Positions 58,043 through 64,000 of a DNA stretch of 64,000 bases are shown one piece after another (the first letter of the stretch is position 1; each line of letters starts with the position of its first letter). This DNA comes from JABCPE02 sp963520375 (GTDB lineage: Bacteria; Bacteroidota; Bacteroidia; Flavobacteriales; Weeksellaceae): NCBI GenBank assembly GCA_963520375.1, contig CAUQQF010000004.1, forward strand, positions 1 through 64,000, in the 5' to 3' direction. The translations under genes were made by a program, and so were the position numbers. Under the pieces are notes generated by a model. That model was not told the DNA's origin and made no database searches. It saw only the letters and a program-made list of their open reading frames with translations.

Positions 58043-58060
58043 TTAGGAAGAATAATTAAA

Positions 58061-58090
58061 AATCTCAAAGAAATTTCTTTGAGATTTTTT
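58061..58090 (+). terminator. Terminator after the carbonic anhydrase gene
   Basis: Perfect 13-bp arms AATCTCAAAGAAA/TTTCTTTGAGATT followed by a T run. Confidence 0.85.
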
Positions 58091-58142
58091 GATTTAATAT
58101 ATAAGGTAAAGAATAGAAATATATATTTTTTTATTTTTTTTC

Positions 58143-58170
58143 TTGATATTCAAAAAAATGATTATATTTG
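58143..58170 (+). promoter_or_regulatory. Promoter of tuf
   Basis: TTG (58143-58145), 17 bp, TATATTTG (58163-58170), leader about 40 nt. Confidence 0.7.
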
Positions 58171-58215
58171 CACACTGAATTGAAAAAATAGTTTAAACAT
58201 AAAATAATTTAAATC

Positions 58216-59403
58216 ATGGCAAAGGAAACGTTTAATCGTAGTAAACCGCACTTGAACATTGGTACAATTGGTCACGTTGACCACGGTAAGACTACTTTGA
58301 CTGCTGCAATATCTAAAGTATTGTCAGACAAAGGATTGGCTGAAAAGAGAGATTTCTCTGCAATTGACTCAGCTCCAGAAGAAAAAGAAAGAGGTATTAC
58401 AATTAATACTTCACATATTGAATATGAAACAGAAAACAGACACTATGCCCATGTAGACTGTCCTGGTCACGCCGACTATGTTAAAAACATGGTAACTGGT
58501 GCTGCTCAAATGGATGGAGCTATCCTTGTGTGTGCTGCAACTGATGGGCCTATGCCACAAACGAGAGAGCATATCTTGCTTTGTCGTCAGGTAAATGTTC
58601 CGAGAATTGTTGTGTTCATGAACAAAGTGGATATGGTGGATGACCCAGAATTGTTAGAATTGGTAGAACTTGAGTTGAGAGATCTTCTTTCTTCTTATGA
58701 ATATGATGGAGATAACTCTCCAGTAATCAAAGGTTCTGCTCTTGGTGCTCTTAATGGTGAGCCTAAGTGGGTTGCTACAGTAGAAGAATTGATGGATGCT
58801 GTAGATAATTGGATCGAGCAGCCAGTGAGAGATCAAGATAAGCCATTCTTGATGCCGATAGAAGATGTATTCTCTATTACAGGTAGAGGTACTGTAGCTA
58901 CAGGTAGAATTGAGTCTGGTGTTATCAATACAGGTGATCCTGTTGATATCATTGGTATGGGTGCTGAAAAATTAACTTCTACTGTAACAGGGGTGGAGAT
59001 GTTTAGAAAAATCCTTGACAGAGGAGAGGCAGGAGATAATGTTGGTCTATTGTTGAGAGGTATCGAGAAAACTGATATCAGAAGAGGTATGGTTATCGCT
59101 AAACAAGGATCTGTGACTCCACATAAAAAATTCAAAGCAGAGGTTTATATCCTTTCTAAAGAAGAAGGAGGAAGACACACTCCGTTCCACAACAAATATC
59201 GTCCTCAGTTCTATGTAAGAACAACGGATGTTACAGGTGAAATCTTCTTACCAGATGGTGTAGAAATGGTAATGCCTGGTGATAACTTGACTATTACAGT
59301 AGAATTGTTACAACCAATCGCTCTTAATGTAGGTCTTAGATTTGCAATTAGAGAAGGAGGTAGAACAGTAGGTGCTGGTCAGGTAACTGAAATTTTAGAC
59401 TAA
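58216..59403 (+). CDS. tuf: Elongation factor Tu
   Basis: A 395-residue EF-Tu; G1 GHVDHGKTT, DCPGHADY, NKVDM and SALGAL motifs are complete, and domains 2 and 3 follow. It delivers aminoacyl-tRNA to the ribosome. It ends at a strong terminator, so is transcribed alone from its own promoter, followed by tRNA-Trp, secE and nusG. Confidence 0.97.
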   Translation: MAKETFNRSKPHLNIGTIGHVDHGKTTLTAAISKVLSDKGLAEKRDFSAIDSAPEEKERGITINTSHIEYETENRHYAHVDCPGHADYVKNMVTGAAQMDGAILVCAATDGPMPQTREHILLCRQVNVPRIVVFMNKVDMVDDPELLELVELELRDLLSSYEYDGDNSPVIKGSALGALNGEPKWVATVEELMDAVDNWIEQPVRDQDKPFLMPIEDVFSITGRGTVATGRIESGVINTGDPVDIIGMGAEKLTSTVTGVEMFRKILDRGEAGDNVGLLLRGIEKTDIRRGMVIAKQGSVTPHKKFKAEVYILSKEEGGRHTPFHNKYRPQFYVRTTDVTGEIFLPDGVEMVMPGDNLTITVELLQPIALNVGLRFAIREGGRTVGAGQVTEILD

Positions 59404-59419
59404 TCATTTAGTATAATAA

Positions 59420-59456
59420 AGTTTTCCCGAAAGGGAGCTTTCGGGAAAACTTTTTA
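59420..59456. terminator. Terminator after tuf
   Basis: Fourteen-bp arms AGTTTTCCCGAAAG/CTTTCGGGAAAACT followed by T5. Confidence 0.9.
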
Positions 59457-59472
59457 AATTTAAAATTAAACT

Positions 59473-59543
59473 ACGGGCATCGTCCAATGGTAGGATACCG
59501 GTCTCCAAAACCGTTGATCTGGGTTCGAATCCTAGTGCCCGTG
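59473..59543 (+). tRNA. tRNA-Trp (CCA)
   Basis: Acceptor ACGGGCA/TGCCCGT, anticodon CCA in CTCCAAA, T-loop GGTTCGAATCC and discriminator G; 3' CCA not encoded. Probably in the transcript of secE-nusG. Confidence 0.93.
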
Positions 59544-59624
59544 CAAATTTAGACTAAGGTATATTTTATTTATTGTGTAATCATAGATGGGATTTCCTTA
59601 GTTTTTTCTTATTGGTGATATATT

Positions 59625-59828
59625 ATGAGTTTAATAAGTTTTGTTAAAGATTCTTTTTTAGAGTTTAGAGAAAAGGTTGAATGGCTGAAGTGGAAAGAAT
59701 TGCAGTCTTCTGCAGTTATTGTGGCTGTATCTACATTAATACTAGCCTTGTTTACATTCGGGGTAGATAGCCTTTTTAGTATATCAATCAAGAACTTGTA
59801 TTCGTTGTTTATAGGATTTTTTAACTAA
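59625..59828 (+). CDS. secE: Preprotein translocase subunit SecE
   Basis: A 67-residue short SecE with one transmembrane helix (about 30-50) preceded by the conserved amphipathic EFREKVEWLKWKE segment. It stabilises SecY. Standard position tRNA-Trp, secE, nusG. Confidence 0.93.
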   Translation: MSLISFVKDSFLEFREKVEWLKWKELQSSAVIVAVSTLILALFTFGVDSLFSISIKNLYSLFIGFFN

Positions 59829-59838
59829 AATATTTCTC

Positions 59839-60381
59839 ATGGAAGAATTAAAATGGTATGTGCTGAAAGCCGTTAGCGGACAGGAAAATAAAGTAAAATC
59901 CTATATAGAAACTGAAGTTAGAAGATTAGGGTATGAGTCTTTTGTTACTCAAGTTGTGATTCCTACAGAAAAGGTAGCGCAGATAAAAAATGGAAAAAAA
60001 GTCTTTAAGGAAAGACCTTATTATCCAGGATACCTTATGGTAGAGGCTAATCTTATGGGCGAAATTCCACACATGATTAAGAATATACCAGGGGTTATTT
60101 CATTTTTGAGTTTGACAAAAGGAGGAGATCCTGTTCCTATGAGACCTGCGGAAGTTAATAGAATGCTAGGGAAAATAGACGAACTTTCTGAATTTGCAGT
60201 GGATGTAGAGATTCCTTTCGTTGTGGGAGAAAATGTGAAAGTTATAGATGGGCCATTTAACGGATTCAATGGTTCTATTGAAAAGATCCATGAAGATAAG
60301 AAAAAATTAGAAGTTAAAGTTCGAATATTTGGAAGGGAAACACCATTAGAACTAAGCTACATGCAAGTAGAAAAACTTTAG
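59839..60381 (+). CDS. nusG: Transcription termination/antitermination protein NusG
   Basis: A 180-residue NusG: N-terminal NGN domain (WYVLKAVSGQENKVK, PYYPGYLMVE) and C-terminal KOW domain (VKVIDGPFNGFNG). It binds RNA polymerase, Rho and S10. 10 nt after secE; a terminator follows before rplK. Confidence 0.95.
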   Translation: MEELKWYVLKAVSGQENKVKSYIETEVRRLGYESFVTQVVIPTEKVAQIKNGKKVFKERPYYPGYLMVEANLMGEIPHMIKNIPGVISFLSLTKGGDPVPMRPAEVNRMLGKIDELSEFAVDVEIPFVVGENVKVIDGPFNGFNGSIEKIHEDKKKLEVKVRIFGRETPLELSYMQVEKL

Positions 60382-60389
60382 TAAAATAC

Positions 60390-60416
60390 AACCACTCTTT
60401 TTAGGGTGGTTTTTTA
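60390..60416 (+). terminator. Terminator after nusG
   Basis: AACCAC/GTGGTT stem with partially paired loop and T6. Confidence 0.75.
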
Positions 60417-60447
60417 TTGATATTTAGAATAAAAAGTAAATTTATTT

Positions 60448-60477
60448 TTGTAGATAAGAAATAAATTTATAATTTTG
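60448..60477 (+). promoter_or_regulatory. Promoter of rplKAJL
   Basis: TTG (60448-60450), 19 bp, TAATTTTG (60470-60477). Confidence 0.7.
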
Positions 60478-60482
60478 CAGTC

Positions 60483-60592
60483 CGTAAATGGAGTTGAAAT
60501 GTTCAGGTGAGAAGGATGTTTCGTCTATTCATTTACAGATTTATAAAATGCTTCCACATTTTTATATTTTTAATTTATTTTAATAAAGAAAC
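60483..60592 (+). promoter_or_regulatory. Structured leader before rplK
   Basis: A leader of about 110 nt. GTAAATG (60484-60490) pairs with CATTTAC (60530-60536) and GAAA (60496-60499) with TTTC (60519-60522); the loop carries AGGTGAGAAGG. It may be the feedback site for L1 or for L10. Confidence 0.5.
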
Positions 60593-61033
60593 ATGGCAAA
60601 GAAAGTCTTTAAAATGGTAAAACTTCAAGTGAAAGGAGGGGCAGCAAACCCTTCTCCACCAGTAGGTCCAGCATTGGGTTCTGCAGGGGTGAACATTATG
60701 GAGTTTTGTAAACAATTTAATGGAAGAACGCAAGATAAGCCAGGTCAAATCCTTCCTGTAGTAATTACAGTTTATGAGGATAAATCTTTCGAATTTATCA
60801 TTAAAACACCTCCAGCAGCGGTTCAGCTTTTAGAGGCGTCTAAGGTAAAGAAAGGATCTGGGGAGCCTAACAGAAACAAAGTAGGTTCTGTAACTTGGGA
60901 GCAAGTACAAAAAATAGCTGAAGATAAAATGGCAGATCTTAACTGCTTTACGATAGATTCAGCTTTGAGTATGGTTGCTGGTACAGCAAGATCAATGGGA
61001 TTAAAAGTAACAGGAACGAAACCTAACGCTTAA
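60593..61033 (+). CDS. rplK: 50S ribosomal protein L11
   Basis: A 146-residue L11 with N-terminal VKLQVKGGAANPSPPVGPALGSAGVN and C-terminal GTARSMGLKV that binds 23S rRNA of the GTPase centre. First gene of the rplKAJL operon. Confidence 0.97.
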   Translation: MAKKVFKMVKLQVKGGAANPSPPVGPALGSAGVNIMEFCKQFNGRTQDKPGQILPVVITVYEDKSFEFIIKTPPAAVQLLEASKVKKGSGEPNRNKVGSVTWEQVQKIAEDKMADLNCFTIDSALSMVAGTARSMGLKVTGTKPNA

Positions 61034-61043
61034 AAATTAAGGA

Positions 61044-61736
61044 ATGGCAAAATTAACTAAAAAGCAAAAGGAAGCTGTAGCTAAGCTAGAAAAAAATAAG
61101 GCATATAGCCTTGAAGAAGCTTCAGCCTTAGTAAAAGAAGTAAATACAGCAAAATTTGATGCTTCTGTAGATATCGCTGTGAGATTAGGTGTAGATCCTC
61201 GTAAAGCTAATCAAATGGTAAGAGGAGTAGTTTCTCTTCCTCATGGAACGGGTAAAGATATCCGTGTATTGGCTTTGGTTACTCCTGATAAAGAAGCAGA
61301 AGCAAAAGCTGCTGGTGCTGACCATGTAGGTCTAGATGAGTACTTAGAAAAAATCAAAAATGGTTGGACAGATGTAGATGTTATTGTTACTATGCCAGCT
61401 GTAATGGGTAAACTAGGTCCATTGGGTAGAGTATTGGGTCCAAGAGGTCTAATGCCAAACCCTAAGTCTGGAACAGTTACTATGGAAGTAGGTAAAGCAG
61501 TAGCAGAGGTGAAGTCAGGTAAAATTGATTTCAAAGTGGATAAATATGGTATTGTACATGCAGGTATTGGTAAAGTATCTTTCGATGCTGATAAGATTAG
61601 AGAGAATGCGCAAGAGCTTATTCAGGCTCTAATCAAATTAAAACCAACTGCAGCAAAAGGAACTTATGTGAAGAGTATTTACCTTTCTTCTACAATGAGT
61701 CCAGGTATTGCTATCGATACTAAATCTGTAAACTAA
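61044..61736 (+). CDS. rplA: 50S ribosomal protein L1
   Basis: A 230-residue L1 with both domains and the conserved GPRGLMPNPKSGTV loop. L1 is also a translational repressor of its own operon in many bacteria. 10 nt after rplK. Confidence 0.97.
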   Translation: MAKLTKKQKEAVAKLEKNKAYSLEEASALVKEVNTAKFDASVDIAVRLGVDPRKANQMVRGVVSLPHGTGKDIRVLALVTPDKEAEAKAAGADHVGLDEYLEKIKNGWTDVDVIVTMPAVMGKLGPLGRVLGPRGLMPNPKSGTVTMEVGKAVAEVKSGKIDFKVDKYGIVHAGIGKVSFDADKIRENAQELIQALIKLKPTAAKGTYVKSIYLSSTMSPGIAIDTKSVN

Positions 61737-61749
61737 AATCTGAAAGACA

Positions 61750-62310
61750 ATGACAAAAGAAGAAAAAGTATTAGTAATACAAGAATTAAAAGAATTGTTA
61801 CAAGATGCTAAAGTGGTTTATGTAGCAAATCTTGAAGGAATGAATGCTGCTGCTACTTCAGATTTTAGAAGACAAGCATTTAAAAATAATGTTACGCTTA
61901 GAGTTGTAAAAAACACATTGCTTCAAAAAGCGATGGAACAAGTGGAGGGAGTAGATTACTCAGAAATGTTCTCTACATTCAAAGGAAACTCTGCATTGAT
62001 GGTAGCAGAAGTAGCAAATGCTCCTGCAAAACTTATCAAGAATTTCAGAAAGAATGGAGAATTCCCTGCTTTGAAATCGGCTTATTTGCAAGAAACTTTC
62101 TATATTGGTGATAACCAGTTAGATACTCTAGCGAACATCAAGTCTAAAGAAGAGATGATTGGAGAAATCATAGGATTGCTTCAATCTCCAATCAGAAACT
62201 TGATTTCTGCATTGCAAAACAAACCAGAGGCTGCAGAAGCGAAAGCAGAAGCTCCTGTGGCAGAAGAACCAAAACAAGAAGAACCTGCATCTGAAGAAGG
62301 AGCAGAGTAA
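61750..62310 (+). CDS. rplJ: 50S ribosomal protein L10
   Basis: A 186-residue L10: N-terminal domain with DFRRQAFKNNVTLRVVKNTL and the C-terminal helix that binds L12 dimers. The last 20 residues are an Ala/Glu/Pro-rich acidic tail. Only 13 nt separate it from rplA, so no separate L10 leader is possible here. Confidence 0.95.
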   Translation: MTKEEKVLVIQELKELLQDAKVVYVANLEGMNAAATSDFRRQAFKNNVTLRVVKNTLLQKAMEQVEGVDYSEMFSTFKGNSALMVAEVANAPAKLIKNFRKNGEFPALKSAYLQETFYIGDNQLDTLANIKSKEEMIGEIIGLLQSPIRNLISALQNKPEAAEAKAEAPVAEEPKQEEPASEEGAE

Positions 62311-62386
62311 TCTTTGGTCTTCACAGAGTAAAATAGACACTCAAAAAAATTAAAATAAATCGTTCAACAATTAAAACATTAAAAAA

Positions 62387-62758
62387 ATGTCAGATTTAAA
62401 AAAATTAGCGGAAACGCTTGTTAACTTAACAGTAAAAGATGTAAATGAATTAGCTACTATTCTTAAAGAAGAGTACGGAATCGAGCCAGCTGCTGCTGCA
62501 GTAGTAGTATCTGGTGCTGCTGGTGGAGGTGCTGCAGCTGAGGAAAAATCAGAATTTGATGTAATCCTTAAAAATGCAGGTGCTTCTAAATTAGCTGTAG
62601 TTAAGTTAGTTAAAGACTTAACAGGTGCTGGTCTTAAAGAAGCTAAAGACATCGTAGATGGTGCTCCAGCTCCAGTAAAAACAGGAGTTCCAAAAGACGA
62701 AGCAGAAGCTCTTAAAAAGCAATTAGAAGAAGCTGGTGCTGAAGTAGAATTGAAGTAA
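62387..62758 (+). CDS. rplL: 50S ribosomal protein L7/L12
   Basis: A 123-residue L12 with flexible Ala/Gly hinge (AAAVVVSGAAGGGAAAEEKSEFDV) and the C-terminal GLKEAKDIVDGAP loop. It is followed by a terminator and a convergent gene, not by rpoB. Confidence 0.97.
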   Translation: MSDLKKLAETLVNLTVKDVNELATILKEEYGIEPAAAAVVVSGAAGGGAAAEEKSEFDVILKNAGASKLAVVKLVKDLTGAGLKEAKDIVDGAPAPVKTGVPKDEAEALKKQLEEAGAEVELK

Positions 62759-62780
62759 TTATTAAATTACAATAACTAAA

Positions 62781-62813
62781 AAAGCTGTTTCATTTTGAAA
62801 CAGCTTTTTATTT
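62781..62813. terminator. Terminator after rplL
   Basis: AAAGCTGTTTCA/TGAAACAGCTTT stem with T5. Confidence 0.88.
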
Positions 62814-62851
62814 TTCACTGATTAGATAAAGATTAAAATTAATTAAAAGTT

Positions 62852-63505
62852 TTATTTTTTTAAGGCTTTGATTATAACAGGAGTTGTAGTTACTACAATC
62901 AGTCCAATGATAATATATTCTAAATGTTTTTTCAAATCAATTCCAAACTGGTCAATAAAAAGTTTATCCAAATAATGTCCAGCAAAAATCAGAGAAAAGG
63001 ACCATAAAAGCCCGCCTATAATATTATATAAAAAGAACTTTTTGCTATCCATTTTTACTATGCCCGCTACAATAGGAGCAAAGGTTCTAATCATGGGTAA
63101 AAATCTTGCAATAATAATAGCCATAGCTCCATTTTCCTCATAAAACTGCTGGGCTTTCAGTAGATAACTTCTTTTAAAGAAAAAAGATTCTTTCTTTTGG
63201 TAAAGTTTCTGACCACTTTTTGAACCAAACCAATATCCTACTGAATCACCAAGAATAGCAGCAATACCGACAGTAGCAGCTAAAATCGTGGTATTGAGAA
63301 GGTCACTTCCTGTTTCTCCAAAAGTTTCGCTGATAATCGTGGTGGAATAAATTCCAGAAATAAACAATAAGCTGTCCCCAGGCAGGAAAAATCCGAAGAA
63401 TAATCCTGATTCTGCAAATACGATGAGGAGAACCAGCCAAAAACCACCTAATTTAATGTAAAATTCAGGGTTTACTAAATCTTTCCAACTTTCAAAATGT
63501 TCCAT
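62852..63505 (-). CDS. DedA family membrane protein
   Basis: A 217-residue inner-membrane protein of the DedA/SNARE-associated family: FLPGDSLLFISGI near residue 40, the GDSVGYWFGSKSG segment and the RFLPMIRTFAPIVAG motif (Arg). DedA proteins move polyprenyl or phospholipids and support envelope and pH homeostasis. Convergent with rplL; TATCTTTG box at 63522-63529 (minus). Confidence 0.88.
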   Translation of the reverse strand: MEHFESWKDLVNPEFYIKLGGFWLVLLIVFAESGLFFGFFLPGDSLLFISGIYSTTIISETFGETGSDLLNTTILAATVGIAAILGDSVGYWFGSKSGQKLYQKKESFFFKRSYLLKAQQFYEENGAMAIIIARFLPMIRTFAPIVAGIVKMDSKKFFLYNIIGGLLWSFSLIFAGHYLDKLFIDQFGIDLKKHLEYIIIGLIVVTTTPVIIKALKK

Positions 63506-63521
63506 AAAATCTAATAATCAA

Positions 63522-63529
63522 CAAAGATA
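63522..63529 (-). promoter_or_regulatory. -7 box for the DedA gene
   Basis: TATCTTTG on the minus strand, 17 nt before the ATG. Confidence 0.55.
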
Positions 63530-63558
63530 ATTTATTTAAGAATATCAACTATAAAATT

Positions 63559-64000
63559 TTATATCATTAAATCATGGGTTTCGTCACTTTGTCCTTCTGC
63601 CATTAGGAAAGATTTCAGGAAAGGAGTGATATTACCATTCATTACAGAATCTACATCAGAAGTCTCATAGCCAGAGCGAACATCTTTTACTAATTTGTAA
63701 GGATGCATCACATAGTTTCTAATCTGGCTGCCCCATTCTATTTTCATTTTTCCTGCTTCTATTTCGTTTCGTGCCTTGTTTCTTTCTTCCAATTCTATTT
63801 CGTAAAGCCTTGATTTTAAGAGCTGCATGGCTTTTTCTTTGTTCTGAAGCTGTGAACGGCTTTCAGAGTTTTCGATGATGATTCCCGTAGGGTGGTGGCG
63901 AAGTCGCACGGCAGTTTCTACTTTGTTTACATTCTGTCCTCCCGCACCGCTGGCTCTCATGGTTTCAAAGGTAATGTCAGAAGGATTGATATTAATCTCA
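63559..64000 (-). CDS. prfB: Peptide chain release factor 2, 5' part outside window
   Basis: The C-terminal 147 codons are visible; the 5' part lies outside the window. The catalytic GGQ is in ASGAGGQNVNKVETAVRL and the wider SRSQLQNKEKA and WGSQIRNYVMHPY context is that of RF2 rather than RF1. The programmed frameshift of RF2, if present, would be outside the window. It is followed on the minus strand by no clear terminator; the DedA gene starts 54 nt beyond. Confidence 0.9.
   Translation of the reverse strand, partial: EININPSDITFETMRASGAGGQNVNKVETAVRLRHHPTGIIIENSESRSQLQNKEKAMQLLKSRLYEIELEERNKARNEIEAGKMKIEWGSQIRNYVMHPYKLVKDVRSGYETSDVDSVMNGNITPFLKSFLMAEGQSDETHDLMI

Noticed and set aside
61736..61750. 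L10 leader before rplJ
   Set aside because: Only 13 nt separate rplA and rplJ, too short for the known leader fold.

Overview
The window is a low-GC chromosome segment from a member of the Bacteroidota, most likely class Flavobacteriia (Chryseobacterium/Riemerella-like, Weeksellaceae). The evidence is the gliding/type IX secretion lipoprotein GldI, a very large secreted protein with a type IX sorting tail, an LptE/OstA-type outer-membrane set, a PUR-alpha-like DUF3276 protein, and many promoters of the Bacteroidota form (TTG near -33, TAnnTTTG near -7). Several of these -7 boxes correct gene starts: MlaD, the M48 protease and Fur begin downstream of the longest possible reading frame.

Backbone, left to right. 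1-8.1 kb: a partial leucine-rich-repeat gene, a TerC-type membrane protein, the queD/hypothetical/lpxH/luxE-like operon, nif3 with a coiled-coil protein whose zinc ribbon has lost its cysteines, and a GldI/cyclophilin-FKBP lipoprotein pair. 8.3-12.8 kb: a 1473-residue type IX secreted protein. 12.8-17.7 kb: an MCE/MlaD protein, an NlpC/P60 hydrolase, mrp-nfu (Fe-S carriers) and gdhA. 17.7-25.1 kb, minus strand: miaB, a sigma-54 activator, lptE and a repeat-rich TPR protein; then lysA and rplU-rpmA. 25-31 kb: M48 protease, acyltransferase, DUF4349 lipoprotein, pgi and a Sel1-repeat protein. 31-46 kb: tRNA-Asn, rseP, an omega-amidase-like nitrilase, DUF3276, ribE/histidine kinase/ABC exporter, pdxA, fur-ostA, a lipoprotein, rpsA and an ABC-F ATPase.

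46.39-57.09 kb is an integrated mobile element in the 3' end of tRNA-Cys. It has a 13-bp exact core repeat (15 of 16 bp over the wider stretch), paired 9-bp repeats near both ends, a tyrosine integrase, two excisionase-like HTH proteins, a Rep-like protein and a Fic protein coupled to the integrase. Its cargo is a six-gene plus-strand operon: an unknown protein, a DUF805 membrane protein, a single-pass membrane protein, a TerY-like vWA protein, a PP2C phosphatase and a protein kinase with PEGA and transmembrane segments. Both enzymes are membrane anchored. The first three proteins share short tail motifs (GF...(I/L)YGK, and FxYxGGHN in two of them), suggesting common docking or phosphorylation sites. 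A roughly 195-nt rod-like RNA with a terminator lies directly before the operon, and a second structured non-coding transcript lies between the Fic and excisionase-like genes. This is the most likely undescribed system here: a membrane-anchored kinase/phosphatase/vWA signalling cassette, perhaps for defence or stress, on a tRNA-targeted element.

57.2-64 kb returns to core genome: alpha-carbonic anhydrase, tuf, tRNA-Trp, secE, nusG, rplKAJL (ending in a terminator with no rpoBC after it), a DedA protein and the 3' part of prfB.
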